DNA of 52,065 bases from Anaerolineales bacterium (GTDB lineage Bacteria; Chloroflexota; Anaerolineae; Anaerolineales; UBA11579), in NCBI GenBank assembly GCA_026129305.1, contig JAHCII010000014.1, forward strand, positions 1-52,065, given 5' to 3'. Position numbers and translations under genes: made by a program. Below are positions 42,240-51,001 of the stretch, in pieces; position 1 is the stretch's first letter; each line of letters starts with the position of its first letter. Under the pieces are notes generated by a model. The model saw only the letters and a program-made list of their open reading frames with translations. It did no database searches and was not told the origin of the DNA.

Positions 42240-43601
42240 TTAGCTCTGGGCAAATTGTTGCACCACCCGGGCCACATGCTTGGTGGTTTTCAGGAAGAGG
42301 TCCTCGCGGATGTTCTCGTTGGGGGCATGTACCTGGCCGCCCGGGTAACCCATGCCCGCCGCGGCCACAGGCAGCTTGAGGTGGTGGATAAAGGCATGGT
42401 TGGGGCCAGAGGCGCCTGACATGGGCACAATTTGCTGCGGCCAGCCGTACACCTCTTCAGCAGCGTTGGCCACCAATTGAATGAATGGATCACGAGGGTC
42501 CACCCGGCCGGGGGCTTCCCCGCCCAGGTAGTTGATCTTGACGTCCTCAAAGCCTTGCGCGTCCAGGTGGGCGCGCAGGTTCTTGAGCACTTCTTCAGGT
42601 GTTTGGTTGGGCACCAGGCGGAAGTCGACCTTGGCCGAGGCCTTGGCGGGCAGCACGGTTTTGCTGCCTTCGCCCTGATAACCGGCGGTCAGACCGCAGA
42701 TGGTGCAGGTAGGCTCCATCGTCTCTTGCAGCAGCAGTTCCGGCTGGCTGTTGGTGCCGCGCAGGAATTCTTTGACCCCATAACGCTGGCGATACTCGTC
42801 GCCCAGGTAGGGGCGGGCCGCGGCCAGTTGGCGGTCCAGCTCCGTGGGCGGTAGTACGTTGTCGTAGTGGCCCGGGATGAGGATGCGTTCATCCTGGTCT
42901 TTGAGCGTGGACAGCGCCCAGACCAGCCGCCAGGCGGCATTGGGGAAGATGGAGCCGCCCAGGCCGGAGTGCACATCCTGGCTGAGTAGCTCGACCTCCA
43001 GCTGCACATAGCAGATGCCGCGCATACCCAGGATCTGCATAGGCTTGTCGTCCGGGTCTACGTAGCCGAACTCCCAGATGCAGGCGTCCGCCACCAGCTT
43101 GTCGGCATGCTGCTCAATGAAACCGGGCAGGTGCACGCTGCTGATCTCTTCTTCGCCTTCTACCACGAACTTGATGTTGCAGGGCAGCTCATCGGTCTGG
43201 GCCAGCAGCGCGTCCAGGGCGAACAGGCGGCTGACGAAGTGCCCCTTATCGTCGCTGACGCCCCGAGCGTAGAGCTTGCCCTCGCGGCGCGTGGCTTCAA
43301 AAGGCGGCGAGTCCCACAGTTCCAGCGGCTCGGCGGGCTGCACGTCGTAATGGTTGTAGAACAGCAGCGTCTTGTCAGCCTTGCCTTTACGCTCGGCATA
43401 CACCACCGGCGCCCCGCCAGAGGGCATGATCTCGGTCTGGAAGCCGCGGGCTTGCAGCATCTGGGCCACCAGCTCAGCGCATTCGTCCAGGTTCAGGTTC
43501 TGGGCGGCAATGCTGGGTATTGCGCACAGTTTGGCCAGCTCATGCAAGCTGGCGTCCAGATGGCGCTCAATATAGTCATCGATGGCGTTGTAATTGCTCA
43601 T
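42240..43601 (-). CDS. M20-family metallopeptidase (dipeptidase-like)
   Basis: A 453-residue di-zinc peptidase. LLFYNHYDVQPAEPLELW holds the first metal His and Asp; RGVSDDKGHF provides the bridging Asp; VEGEEEISSVHLPGF holds the catalytic and metal Glu; QPELLLQ.. GLTAGYQGEGSKTVLPAKASAKVDFRLVP lies in the lid-dimer domain; and PNHAFIHHLKLP has the late His. Similar enzymes are cytosolic dipeptidases or amidohydrolases. It is the last gene of a four-gene minus-strand operon (udk, ppi, VTT protein, this), 9 nt after the VTT gene. Confidence 0.9.
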   Translation of the reverse strand: MSNYNAIDDYIERHLDASLHELAKLCAIPSIAAQNLNLDECAELVAQMLQARGFQTEIMPSGGAPVVYAERKGKADKTLLFYNHYDVQPAEPLELWDSPPFEATRREGKLYARGVSDDKGHFVSRLFALDALLAQTDELPCNIKFVVEGEEEISSVHLPGFIEQHADKLVADACIWEFGYVDPDDKPMQILGMRGICYVQLEVELLSQDVHSGLGGSIFPNAAWRLVWALSTLKDQDERILIPGHYDNVLPPTELDRQLAAARPYLGDEYRQRYGVKEFLRGTNSQPELLLQETMEPTCTICGLTAGYQGEGSKTVLPAKASAKVDFRLVPNQTPEEVLKNLRAHLDAQGFEDVKINYLGGEAPGRVDPRDPFIQLVANAAEEVYGWPQQIVPMSGASGPNHAFIHHLKLPVAAAGMGYPGGQVHAPNENIREDLFLKTTKHVARVVQQFAQS

Positions 43602-43610
43602 AACGTTTCC

Positions 43611-44159
43611 TTAGTTTAGCCAATTGGGCAGGTTCAATAGCCCACTCCCCAGCAGGGCGACGAACCCCATACGGATCACCTTACCGGGCCAGCACCAGGC
43701 CAGAAATTTCCAGATCGGCATTTTTAGCGCGCCGGCGGCCACGCCGCCCAGGTCGAAGATTGGGTTGGGTAGGGCGGCCAGCAGGAAGATGGTCAGGCCG
43801 CCGTAGTTCTCCATCCAGCCGGTCAGCCGGCGGGAAGTGGGGTTGTCTGGAATGATCGCCTGTCCGGAGTAGCCGGCCAGGTAACCGGAAAGCTCGCCCA
43901 GCGCCGCGCCGCTGCCCGCCGCCAGGCCCAAGCCCAGCGGTGAGAGGTGCGCGCCCATGGCCAGGACGATCAGAAATGCTGGCGTGGGCAGCACGATGGT
44001 GGCGTTGGCCAGCAGGCAGAGCAGAAAGATGCCCAGGTAGCCGTAGCCTTGCAAGCTTTCCAGCCGTTCCTGGGGGATAAAGGCGATCGCTACGCTAAGC
44101 GCAGCGATCACCACAAGGATAAGAACGCGCTGGAGAGTCCAGCCGTCCTTGGGCTCCAA
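43611..44159 (-). CDS. VTT-domain (DedA/YqaA-type) membrane protein
   Basis: A 182-residue membrane protein with the VTT fold: helices around ALSVAIAFIPQER and LGIFLLCLLANATIVLPTP, re-entrant GSGAALGELSGYLAG, and IFLLAALPNPIFDLGGVAAG followed by FLAWCWPGKVIRMGFVA. Family members move lipids (undecaprenyl phosphate or phospholipids) across the membrane. Start TTG 44159 is supported by an AGGAGAG stretch upstream within the end of ppi. It lies 3 nt after ppi. Confidence 0.85.
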   Translation of the reverse strand: MEPKDGWTLQRVLILVVIAALSVAIAFIPQERLESLQGYGYLGIFLLCLLANATIVLPTPAFLIVLAMGAHLSPLGLGLAAGSGAALGELSGYLAGYSGQAIIPDNPTSRRLTGWMENYGGLTIFLLAALPNPIFDLGGVAAGALKMPIWKFLAWCWPGKVIRMGFVALLGSGLLNLPNWLN

Positions 44160-44162
44160 AAT

Positions 44163-44672
44163 TTAGCTCTCCTGAATGGTCACGGACAGAAGCTGCCCGG
44201 CCGGGGCGGAGCTGTCACGCGGGTCACGCGCAGGGATGGACATCAGCACATCTTCGCCCTCAACCACTTGGCCAAACACGCTGTGGCGATTGTCCAAGTG
44301 CGGTGTGGGGCTGTGGGTGATGAAGAACTGCGAGCCGTTGGTGCCGGGGCCGGCATTCGCCATGGAAAGCACCCCGCGCCCACTGTGGCGCAGATCCGGG
44401 TGAAACTCATCTTCGAACTGATAGCCCGGGCCGCCCATGCCCGTGCCGGTGGGGTCGCCACCCTGGGCCATGAAGTCGTTGATCACGCGATGAAAGATGG
44501 TGCCATCGTAATAGCCCTGGCGGGCCAAGAAGACAAAATTGTTGACGGTTTTGGGAGCCTTGTCGGCGTGCAGCTGGATGACGATCTCACCTTTGTCGGT
44601 GTTGAAAACGGCCTTGTATTGCTTGGCCGGGTCGATTTCCATCTGGGGGGCGGTGTTCCATTGTTGAGACAT
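44163..44672 (-). CDS. Cyclophilin-type peptidyl-prolyl cis-trans isomerase
   Basis: A 169-residue cytoplasmic cyclophilin. The core motifs are clear: [64 protein letters not shown], and [14 protein letters not shown]. The active-site Arg (FHRV) and Gln/Phe (QFF) are kept. There is no signal peptide. AAAGGAT lies before the ATG; it starts 3 nt after udk. Confidence 0.95.
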   Translation of the reverse strand: MSQQWNTAPQMEIDPAKQYKAVFNTDKGEIVIQLHADKAPKTVNNFVFLARQGYYDGTIFHRVINDFMAQGGDPTGTGMGGPGYQFEDEFHPDLRHSGRGVLSMANAGPGTNGSQFFITHSPTPHLDNRHSVFGQVVEGEDVLMSIPARDPRDSSAPAGQLLSVTIQES

Positions 44673-44675
44673 GTT

Positions 44676-45329
44676 CTATCCTTTCGGCGAGTGGGTTTGG
44701 TATTCACGTACCTTGGCCTGAATCCGAGCCATGAATACGTCCATAGCGACTTGATTGTAGCCGCCTTCGGGAATGATCAGATCGGCGTAACGCTTGGAGG
44801 GTTCTACAAATTCCAGGTGCATCGGGCGCACCGTGGCCTGGTATTGCTTGATCACCGACTCGGTCGTGCGGCCGCGTTCTTCAATATCACGCTGCAAGCG
44901 GCGAATGAAGCGGATATCGGCGTCCGTATCCACAAACAGCTTGAGGTCGCACAGCTCGCGCATATTCGAATCAGTGAAGAGCAGGATGCCCTCCACCAGA
45001 ATGATGGGGCGGGGGTCCAGACGCTGGGTTTCCGGCTTGCGCCTATGAATTGTGAAGTCATAGGATGGGACTTCTATGGGGTTGCCCGCGCGCAATTGGG
45101 TGACATGCTCGACCATCATCTCGGTTTCCAGCGAATTGGGATGGTCGAAGTTGATCGCCGCGCGTTGGGTGGGGGGCAGGTCACCCAGGTCTTTGTAATA
45201 CGAATCATGCTGGATGTAAGCGACCAGTTCAGGGCCGGCGCGTTGCAAGATGCTTTGCGAAACCGTGCTTTTGCCGGAACCGCTGCCGCCAGCAATGCCG
45301 ATGACGAGGGGAGTGGGAGCGGCGGACAT
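44676..45329 (-). CDS. udk: Uridine kinase
   Basis: Pyrimidine salvage kinase that phosphorylates uridine and cytidine. The 217 residues begin with the P-loop GIAGGSGSGKSTVSQ, then YIQHDSYYKDL, INFDHPNSLETEMM and PIEVPSYDFTIHRR. The ATG at 45329 is 6 nt after a consensus TATAAT on the minus strand, so this four-gene operon appears to begin leaderless. A longer frame to 45602 has no family similarity and runs through the divergent gene. Confidence 0.94.
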   Translation of the reverse strand: MSAAPTPLVIGIAGGSGSGKSTVSQSILQRAGPELVAYIQHDSYYKDLGDLPPTQRAAINFDHPNSLETEMMVEHVTQLRAGNPIEVPSYDFTIHRRKPETQRLDPRPIILVEGILLFTDSNMRELCDLKLFVDTDADIRFIRRLQRDIEERGRTTESVIKQYQATVRPMHLEFVEPSKRYADLIIPEGGYNQVAMDVFMARIQAKVREYQTHSPKG

Positions 45330-45335
45330 GCCGCC

Positions 45336-45341
45336 ATTATA
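45336..45341 (-). promoter_or_regulatory. -10 box 6 nt before udk
   Basis: On the minus strand TATAAT ends 6 nt before the udk ATG; a divergent -10 for the next gene lies 29 bp away. Confidence 0.6.
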
Positions 45342-45369
45342 AAGGATGCCCGCGGCAGGGACTGGCCTG

Positions 45370-45375
45370 TATAAT
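45370..45375 (+). promoter_or_regulatory. -10 box 8 nt before the small gene at 45384
   Basis: TATAAT ends 8 nt before ATG 45384. Confidence 0.55.
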
Positions 45376-45383
45376 CGGTCACG

Positions 45384-45617
45384 ATGCCCAGTTATGACCG
45401 TGAAGTCTACAGCCGGGAGTTTGCTCGCCTGCTGAACCGAGCACTGAAGCAGGGCGGCGGCGATGCAGACCAGGCCCTGGCTTGGCTGGAGGGCAAATAC
45501 CACTTGCCGTTGGTGCTGTTCTTCAGCGCCCATCGTATGGAGTTGAGCGACGCCTACCTGGATGTGCGTGAGCACATCTTGAAGCGCATTGAAGAAGTCC
45601 AAAAGAAAAGCCGGTGA
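45384..45617 (+). CDS. Small helical protein of unknown function
   Basis: I do not recognise the family. The 77 residues are charged and probably all helical (EVYSREFARLLNRALKQGG, then LAWLEGKYHLPLVLFFSAHR, then YLDVREHILKRIEEVQ). No cysteines, signal or membrane helix. It has its own -10 box 8 nt before ATG and is divergent from udk. Its stop is inside the hairpin AAGCCGGT-GAGA-ACCGGCTT that probably ends its message. Confidence 0.65.
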   Translation: MPSYDREVYSREFARLLNRALKQGGGDADQALAWLEGKYHLPLVLFFSAHRMELSDAYLDVREHILKRIEEVQKKSR

Positions 45618-45627
45618 GAACCGGCTT
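45608..45627 (+). terminator. Hairpin overlapping the stop of the small gene
   Basis: AAGCCGGT-GAGA-ACCGGCTT includes the TGA stop codon. Only a TT tail follows, so strength is uncertain. Confidence 0.55.
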
Positions 45628-45636
45628 CGTGTGTGG

Positions 45637-45709
45637 AGCCACCGATGGGACTCGAACCCATGACCCGTCGCTTACGAAGCGACTGCTCTGCCAACTGAGC
45701 TACGGTGGC
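45637..45709 (-). tRNA. tRNA-Thr(CGT)
   Basis: Cloverleaf on the minus strand: acceptor GCCACCG/CGGTGGC, D-arm GCTC-AGTTGGCA-GAGC, anticodon stem GTCGC/GCGAC with loop TTCGTAA giving anticodon CGT (codon ACG), and T-arm ATGGG-TTCGAGT-CCCAT. No encoded CCA. Confidence 0.95.
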
Positions 45710-45821
45710 TGGCACGCCTGACACACGATGCGAGGCGTGAGGCGAGATTATAACTGTTGGACATGTATGCTACAAGAGAGCGATCCAGCCCAGCACAATT
45801 AAGGCTCCAAGAGACACTGCA

Positions 45822-47054
45822 TTGAAGATTTGTATGCTTTCGTATCACACCAGCCCGCTGGCCGTCTTGGGTGGCAAACACAGTGGAGGCATGAATGTGT
45901 ATGTGCGCGAACTGAGCACCCATCTGGCAGCGCTGGGCCATGAAGTGGATGTGTTTACGCGTAGCACGCAGTTCGAAGAACAGCCTTTCGCCCCAAGGGC
46001 CAGGCTGCTGAGTTTGCCGGCTGGCCCGGCGGGCGAAGTAGAGAAGAATAGGCTGGCGGACTACATCCCCGAATTTGCCGAAAACCTGCTGGCCTTTGCG
46101 GATGAGCAGGGTCGCCACTACGATGTGATCCACGCACATTACTGGATGTCTGGCCTGATAGGTGCGCAGTTGAAGACGGCTTGGGATGTGCCTATGGCGT
46201 TGATGTTCCACACCCTAGGCCTGGTCAAGAATCGCATTACTGCCTTGGGCGAACGCGAGAGCGACGCGCGCATTCGCGGCGAGCGCCGGGCGCTGGCGGC
46301 TGCCGACCAGGTCGTGGCGGCCACGCCGGCCGAGCAGGCCGAGCTGCAATGGCTGTACGAGGTGCGCAGCGCCCAGATCGGCGTGATCCCCCCGGGCGTG
46401 GATTTACAGCACTTCCAGCCGATGGACAAGGCCGCCGCCCGCCGCCGGCTGGGCGCCGGTCAGGACGAAGCGCTACTGCTGTTTGTCGGCCGCATTGAAG
46501 CGCTCAAGGGCATTGACAGCTTGATCCGCGCCGCGCATTTGCTGGCTGCCGAAGGCCCGGCATGCACGCATTTCCGGGTTTGGATCGTGGGCGGGGACGT
46601 AGAAGAAGACCTGGAGCTGATGGGCAGCGAGATGTCCCGGCTGCGCAGCCTGGCGCGTGAACTGGGCGTGCAAGACCAGATCGAATTTCTCGGGAGCCGC
46701 AGCCAGGAGGACCTGCCCAGCTATTACGCCGCGGCGGATGTGGTGGTGATGCCGTCTTACTCCGAGTCGTTTGGCATGGTGGCGCTGGAAGCGATGGCCT
46801 GCGGCCGCCCAGTAGTGGCCAGCCGAGTGGGCGGCCTAGCTTACCTGGTGCGCGACGGCGTCACCGGCTTTCATGTGCGCGAAGGACACAGCATGGAACT
46901 GGCCAGCCGGCTGGCCGAGCTGTTGAACGAGCCGCCATTGCTGGCCCGGCTGGGGCAGGGTGCCCGGCGGGAAGCCGAAGACTATTCGTGGCAGGCGATG
47001 GCCCAGCGGATCGAGGAACTATACCGGCGCATGCGGGCAGAACAGCCTGCTTAG
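45822..47054 (+). CDS. GT4-family glycosyltransferase, MshA-like
   Basis: A 410-residue retaining glycosyltransferase. The N-terminal lobe starts KICMLSYHTSPL and has GGMNVYVRELSTHLA, VIHAHYWMSGL and MFHTLGLVKN; the C-terminal lobe holds LLFVGRIEALKGIDSLI, VVMPSYSESFGMVALEAMACGRPVVAS and GVTGFHV, including the E-x7-E motif as ESFGMVALE. This is close to the MshA/sucrose-phosphate-synthase branch; mycothiol synthesis is possible but not shown. Start TTG 45822 gives a family-like N-terminus. The stop lies two bases before the tandem tRNA-Val repeats. Confidence 0.88.
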   Translation: MKICMLSYHTSPLAVLGGKHSGGMNVYVRELSTHLAALGHEVDVFTRSTQFEEQPFAPRARLLSLPAGPAGEVEKNRLADYIPEFAENLLAFADEQGRHYDVIHAHYWMSGLIGAQLKTAWDVPMALMFHTLGLVKNRITALGERESDARIRGERRALAAADQVVAATPAEQAELQWLYEVRSAQIGVIPPGVDLQHFQPMDKAAARRRLGAGQDEALLLFVGRIEALKGIDSLIRAAHLLAAEGPACTHFRVWIVGGDVEEDLELMGSEMSRLRSLARELGVQDQIEFLGSRSQEDLPSYYAAADVVVMPSYSESFGMVALEAMACGRPVVASRVGGLAYLVRDGVTGFHVREGHSMELASRLAELLNEPPLLARLGQGARREAEDYSWQAMAQRIEELYRRMRAEQPA

Positions 47055-47055
47055 G

Positions 47056-47231
47056 CTCGAACCCTGGGCTGTCAAGCCACCTCTCGGATGTGACCTAAAC
47101 AAAAGAAGCTCCTAGCGGCGAGCTTGTTTGTTTTTGTGGGCGCGGGGGACTCGAACCCTGGGCTGTCAAGCCACCTCTCGGATGTGACCTAAACAAAGAA
47201 GCCCACCTAGCGGCGAGCTTGTTTGTTTTTG

Positions 47232-47245
<14 letters not shown>
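47056..47245. repeat. Two tandem copies of the tRNA-Val 3' end plus its terminator
   Basis: Blocks starting at 47056 and 47150 (94-nt period), and again at the intact tRNA from 47246 (96-nt step), share CTCGAACCCT (the tRNA T-arm on the minus strand), a spacer CTCGGATGTGACCTAAACA, and TTGTTTGTTTTTGTGGGCGCGG (shown here in part), which is the tRNA acceptor end plus the terminator arm. The copies are near-identical. The AAACAAA/TTTGTTT arms around each spacer could terminate tRNA-Val and the glycosyltransferase transcript. The glycosyltransferase stop abuts the first copy. Confidence 0.85.
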
Positions 47246-47305
<60 letters not shown>

Positions 47306-47366
47306 TGTCTTGCGAGCCGGGATTATAGCACCTGCCTCAAAAGCGGGCAAGGCAAACCGGAATTCT

Positions 47367-48581
47367 TTACTGCAAGAAGCTCCAGGGATTGACTTTACCG
47401 AAGCTAAAGCTGAGCAACTCAAAATGCAAGTGGGGGCCGGAGGAGTTGCCGGTGCTGCCCAGGGCGCCTACGTATTCGCCCTGGCCCACATTCTGACCGC
47501 AGGTTACAGCCACGGAATTCATGTGGGCGTAAGCCGACTGCCAGCCAGTGCCATGGTCGATCACCAGCAGGTTGCCGTAACCGGTGTTACTCCAACCGGC
47601 GTACACCACCACGCCGCCGTCAGCGGCATAGATCGGGTTGCCCTCCGCGCCGGCAATGTCGATGGCTGGGTGCAGGGGTGGGTTGTAGTCGTAGCCGGAG
47701 AGCTGGCGCACCGAGGTGGGCCAGACGAAAGAGCCTGTGCCAATGGCGCCGGCGCCGATGGCGCCGCAGGCGCCCGGGCCGTAGTAAGCGGCCACGGCCG
47801 GGTTGTCACGGCTGATGGCCGGCGGGCCCCAGTCACGCAGCTCGCGGGAGCCGTTGGGGATCACCAGCAGAGTCCCATCGGCCAGGCCGGGGTTGTTGGG
47901 GTCGGTCTCATAAGGATCCAAGCGGTTGCCTGGCCAGTCCAGCACGTCCTCCACGCTGGGGTCGGTGCTGTAACTGTACTGGTCAATGATCGACTCGATG
48001 TTTTCCCCGGTGCGGTAGACGTGCAGCACACCATCCACAGGGGGGATGCGCAGTTCCTGCCCGATTTCCACAAAGTTGGGGTTGTCTTGCAGCACGCTGA
48101 AGTTGAACCACAGAATGCTTTCGGCTTTGACGCCAAATCGCTCCGCAATCGCGAAAAGCGAGTCGCCTTGGGCCACGGTATACGTTTGAATATCGATACG
48201 CGCCCGGCTGGGGATGATCGTGTCTGGTTGGGTTCGGCGCTGGATGCCCAAATTGAAGGGGGAGCTGGCCCCGCCAAGCGAGGGCATCAGCGCACTGGCT
48301 TCGCCACCGGTCACGGCCTCAATTTGTGCATCAGCCATTGCCTGGGCCGTGGCGCGCAGCTCTTCCTGGCGCAGTTGCTGCATGCCTGATGTGAAGTTGC
48401 GCATCAACCCCACGATCACCAGGGCGAAGACCAGCAAGACCACAATGCCGCCATAGCGCGCCCAGGTCAGTGGAATGCGGTTCCCGGTCAGCCGGGCCAG
48501 CAGGGCGTCGATCCGGCTGGCGGGAGTCTGTGAAGGGCTGTCTTGTTCAGGTTGGGGTGTGGGCTGGTTTGTTTCCGTCAT
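47367..48581 (-). CDS. LysM- and M23-domain cell-wall peptidase, membrane anchored
   Basis: A 404-residue protein. A cytoplasmic tail rich in Pro/Gln precedes one transmembrane helix (YGGIVVLLVFALVIVGLM). A LysM domain (YTVAQGDSLFAIAERFGV and GQELRIPP) is followed by a second, degenerate LysM-like stretch (YRTGENIESIIDQYS), then an M23 LytM domain with the zinc ligands in HPAIDIAG (His, Asp) and GPHLHFELL (HxH). It probably hydrolyses or binds peptidoglycan cross-bridges outside the cell. No ribosome-binding site of note. Confidence 0.9.
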   Translation of the reverse strand: MTETNQPTPQPEQDSPSQTPASRIDALLARLTGNRIPLTWARYGGIVVLLVFALVIVGLMRNFTSGMQQLRQEELRATAQAMADAQIEAVTGGEASALMPSLGGASSPFNLGIQRRTQPDTIIPSRARIDIQTYTVAQGDSLFAIAERFGVKAESILWFNFSVLQDNPNFVEIGQELRIPPVDGVLHVYRTGENIESIIDQYSYSTDPSVEDVLDWPGNRLDPYETDPNNPGLADGTLLVIPNGSRELRDWGPPAISRDNPAVAAYYGPGACGAIGAGAIGTGSFVWPTSVRQLSGYDYNPPLHPAIDIAGAEGNPIYAADGGVVVYAGWSNTGYGNLLVIDHGTGWQSAYAHMNSVAVTCGQNVGQGEYVGALGSTGNSSGPHLHFELLSFSFGKVNPWSFLQ

Positions 48582-48637
48582 GCGAATACCGCGGGCGAGT
48601 GTATCACTTGGCTTTGCGCAGCGTCAATACAGGCAGA

Positions 48638-49912
48638 TTAAGGCTCGGAAAGCTCTTCTTCCAGCAAAGCCATGGCTTCTTCTGGCGTGAGTTCTTGCTT
48701 GAGCAAACCTACGGTGGCCTGGCTCAGGGCGCTCCCCAGAGGGTCTGTCGCCCTCAGTTGCGGCAGGGCCACAGCGGTGTGCACGATCTGGCTGGCCAGC
48801 ACCTGGCGTGCATCGGGCGACCAGGCGGCCAGCGAGCTTTGGCGCGGCGGCAGCAGGCCAGCCGCGGCGGTCCATTGCGCCATGAACTCCGGCTGCGTGA
48901 GGAACTCGATCAACTTGGTGGCCGGGTCCAAATGGCCGGTCTGCGCAGTGGAGATTGCCCAGACCCAGCCGCGCAGGACGGCGAAGTCACGACCGTCTGC
49001 TGTGGGCAGCGGAGTGGCGTGGATGTCCACATTGCGGCTGTCAAAAGCCAGGCTGCTCCAAGTCGCCAGCGCCGGGACGCGGCCTTCATTAAACGCGCCC
49101 CAGCTCTGTTCTGAAGTCTCGTATTGCGTCAGCCAGAACGGGAACAAGCCGCGTTCACTGCCATTGACAAAGAAGTCCACCATGCTCAACAAGTCTTCTG
49201 AGCGGATCTCTTGGCTGTCGGTTGGATCGACATCTGGCAGTGAAAGGATTTGATGCCAGGCAAAATTGGCCCGCGGGTCAGCCGCCGAAAAGCCCAGCGC
49301 GTATTGGCTGCCCAGCAGGTCATCCCAGGTTTTTGGGATCTGCTCGATCGCCGCCGAGCGGTAGACCATGATCAAGGCGTCTGCGGCAAAAGGCAGGGCA
49401 TAGATTTGCCCATCCACTTTGCCCATTTGGGCGGCAAAGGAATACCAGTCCTCCGTATTTAGGCTGCCGGTCAATGACATCAGAGGCAATAGGGCTTGAT
49501 TGGAGACCGCCTCGCCTAATTGGTTGTGGGGCAGCAAGACCACATCCGGTTGGGCCAGCGGCGCGGCGGCTTTGGCGGCCAGCAGCGCATCCAGCAGGCG
49601 GCCCTGACCCTCTTGGGCCTTAACGCGTACTTCCAGCCGGATCTGCTGGTTCTGGCTACTGAACTCATCCAACCGGTCTTGCAGCATGTTGGCAGCCAGC
49701 GTGCCGGTGTTGGGGTCAAAGCGCGGCGGCAGCCAGACGGTCAGCACTGTGACGCCGGAGGAGTTGGTGGAGGTGCCCTGCGGAGTGGCCTGCTCAGCCG
49801 CTTCTACGGTTGAGGCGGGGTCAGCGCCGGAAGTGGGCTGGGCGGACAGCGGGGCGCAGGCGGCCAGCAAGAGACACAAGGCTAGCAGGCCGCCCAAGGG
49901 CTTCTTGAACAT
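48638..49912 (-). CDS. Extracellular solute-binding lipoprotein (family 1-like), orphan
   Basis: A 424-residue exported binding protein. The signal peptide ends in the lipobox LLLAACAP, followed by a Ser/Thr-rich linker. The binding fold shows VTVLTVWLPPRFDPN, QPDVVLLPHNQLGEAV, DGQIYALPFAADALIMVYR and TWDDLL, typical of sugar-type ABC receptors. No permease or ATPase genes are nearby, so the partner is elsewhere or it serves sensing. I chose the second ATG (49912) because TACAAT (49920-49925 on the minus strand) ends exactly 7 nt before it; the first ATG is 49915. Confidence 0.85.
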   Translation of the reverse strand: MFKKPLGGLLALCLLLAACAPLSAQPTSGADPASTVEAAEQATPQGTSTNSSGVTVLTVWLPPRFDPNTGTLAANMLQDRLDEFSSQNQQIRLEVRVKAQEGQGRLLDALLAAKAAAPLAQPDVVLLPHNQLGEAVSNQALLPLMSLTGSLNTEDWYSFAAQMGKVDGQIYALPFAADALIMVYRSAAIEQIPKTWDDLLGSQYALGFSAADPRANFAWHQILSLPDVDPTDSQEIRSEDLLSMVDFFVNGSERGLFPFWLTQYETSEQSWGAFNEGRVPALATWSSLAFDSRNVDIHATPLPTADGRDFAVLRGWVWAISTAQTGHLDPATKLIEFLTQPEFMAQWTAAAGLLPPRQSSLAAWSPDARQVLASQIVHTAVALPQLRATDPLGSALSQATVGLLKQELTPEEAMALLEEELSEP

Positions 49913-49919
49913 CATTTTG

Positions 49920-49925
49920 ATTGTA
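49920..49925 (-). promoter_or_regulatory. -10 box 7 nt before the solute-binding protein
   Basis: TACAAT on the minus strand, with exactly 7 nt to ATG 49912. Confidence 0.5.
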
Positions 49926-49945
49926 TCGCGTTGGGTCAGCAGCCA

Positions 49946-50320
49946 CTAGCCGCCGTCTGGCGTCTGTGTGGGTAGGGGTGTATCGCTGGGCAGGCTGGTG
50001 GCTGTGGGCTCCAGGGTGTGTGTGGGGGTATGCGTGGAGGTCGGGATGGAGCTGTGCGTGGCCGTGACCGTACTGGAGGCCGTGATGGTCTGTGTGGCGG
50101 TCGGAGTGTGCGTCTCCGTCAAGGTGTGGGTAGGCGTGCTGGTGGCTGTGGTGGTCTCTGTGGCTGTAGCGGTTACCGTGGGCGTAGGGACTTGGCCCAG
50201 ACGCCACTGAGCAGCCACATAGCCGGTCAGGTAGCAGGGCAGCGTAGCCAAAGCGATTATGGCCAGAACAAAACGCAGGCGTTGTCGTTTTTGAGGGTCA
50301 GACTGCGAAAACCATTCCAC
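49946..50320 (-). CDS. Small membrane-anchored protein with Thr/Pro-rich tail
   Basis: I do not recognise a family. The product has one transmembrane helix (FVLAIIALATLPCYLTGYVAA) and a low-complexity tail of Thr, Pro, Ser and His (such as TATATETTTATSTPTHTLTE), ending DGG. The tail would extend outside the membrane and resembles wall-spanning linkers. GTG 50320 is favoured because an extended -10 (TGT-TACACT, 50327-50332) lies 6 nt before it; GTG 50374 is an alternative with 18 more residues. The reverse strand also has an open frame because of the repeats. Confidence 0.55.
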   Translation of the reverse strand: MEWFSQSDPQKRQRLRFVLAIIALATLPCYLTGYVAAQWRLGQVPTPTVTATATETTTATSTPTHTLTETHTPTATQTITASSTVTATHSSIPTSTHTPTHTLEPTATSLPSDTPLPTQTPDGG

Positions 50321-50326
50321 CCGGCG

Positions 50327-50332
50327 AGTGTA
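50327..50332 (-). promoter_or_regulatory. Extended -10 box before the Thr/Pro-rich protein
   Basis: TGT-TACACT on the minus strand ends 6 nt before GTG 50320. Confidence 0.4.
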
Positions 50333-50393
50333 ACATCCACGCCAGTCAGGAGCAAGCCAGACTGCGTTCGCCACTTTAATAGAACAGTCGTTC

Positions 50394-50422
50394 TTGATTT
50401 TGGCTTGCAGATATGCTATAGT
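50394..50422 (+). promoter_or_regulatory. Promoter of greA
   Basis: TTGATT (50394-50399), 17-nt spacer, extended -10 TGC-TATAGT (box 50417-50422). It gives a leader of about 77 nt, in which AGAGGG and CCCTCT can pair around a T-run. A second, weaker box (CATAAT, 50492-50497) lies 8 nt before the ATG. Confidence 0.7.
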
Positions 50423-50505
50423 AGTCGGGCTGTTTGCGAGGTGAGAGAGGGTTGCCCGCTTACAGCAAATTTTTTTATGGAGCGCCCTCTACATAATAAG
50501 GGTCT

Positions 50506-50982
50506 ATGTCAACAGAGTATCTAACCAAAGACGGCTTTAAGAAGCTGCAAGATGAGCTTGATCACCTGCGGAACGTACGTCGCAAGGAGATCGCCGAGCG
50601 TTTGCGTGAGGCCGCCGAAAACAGTCTGGGCGAGTTTGTGGAGGACCCTGAGTTCGAGGCCGCCAAGAATGAGCAATCTTTTGTCGAAGGCCGCATTAAA
50701 GAGCTGGAGATCATTCTGGCCAATGCGACCTTGATCGAAGAGAAGAAGGGCAAGGCCAAAAGCGAACTGGTGGAGATCGGCTCACGCGTGACCGTGCAGC
50801 AAGGTCGCCACAAGCCCGAAGAGTACCTGATCGTCGGCGCAGCGGAAGCCAACCCGCGCGAAGGCAAGATTTCCCACGAGTCGCCACTGGGTCGTGCCCT
50901 GCTGGGCAAAAAAGTGGGCGACAAAGCCGATATCCAAGCCCCCTCAGGTGAGTTTTCCGTCAAGATCGTGAACCTCGAGTAA
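50506..50982 (+). CDS. greA: Transcription elongation factor GreA
   Basis: A 158-residue factor that enters the RNA polymerase secondary channel and promotes transcript cleavage in arrested complexes. The N-terminal coiled coil starts STEYLTKDGFKKLQDELDHL and has at its tip the acidic residues in NSLGEFVEDPEFEAAKNEQ. The C-terminal FKBP-like domain has IGSRVTVQQG, YLIVGAAEANP and ISHESPLGRALLGKKVGD. Length and motifs are normal. It ends before a strong terminator and lysS. Confidence 0.96.
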   Translation: MSTEYLTKDGFKKLQDELDHLRNVRRKEIAERLREAAENSLGEFVEDPEFEAAKNEQSFVEGRIKELEIILANATLIEEKKGKAKSELVEIGSRVTVQQGRHKPEEYLIVGAAEANPREGKISHESPLGRALLGKKVGDKADIQAPSGEFSVKIVNLE

Positions 50983-51001
50983 CTTTTCTGTCTCTCACGA
51001 T

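Noticed and set aside
43947..45374. A 475-codon plus-strand open frame
   Set aside because: It is antisense to the VTT protein, cyclophilin and uridine kinase, all with strong family motifs; the composition is a shadow of high-GC coding DNA.
47310..48389. A 359-codon plus-strand open frame
   Set aside because: Antisense to the LysM-M23 peptidase, whose zinc motifs are intact.
49968..50210. Plus-strand Val/Gly-rich open frame
   Set aside because: It is the reverse complement of the Thr/Pro-rich tail; low-complexity DNA keeps both strands open.
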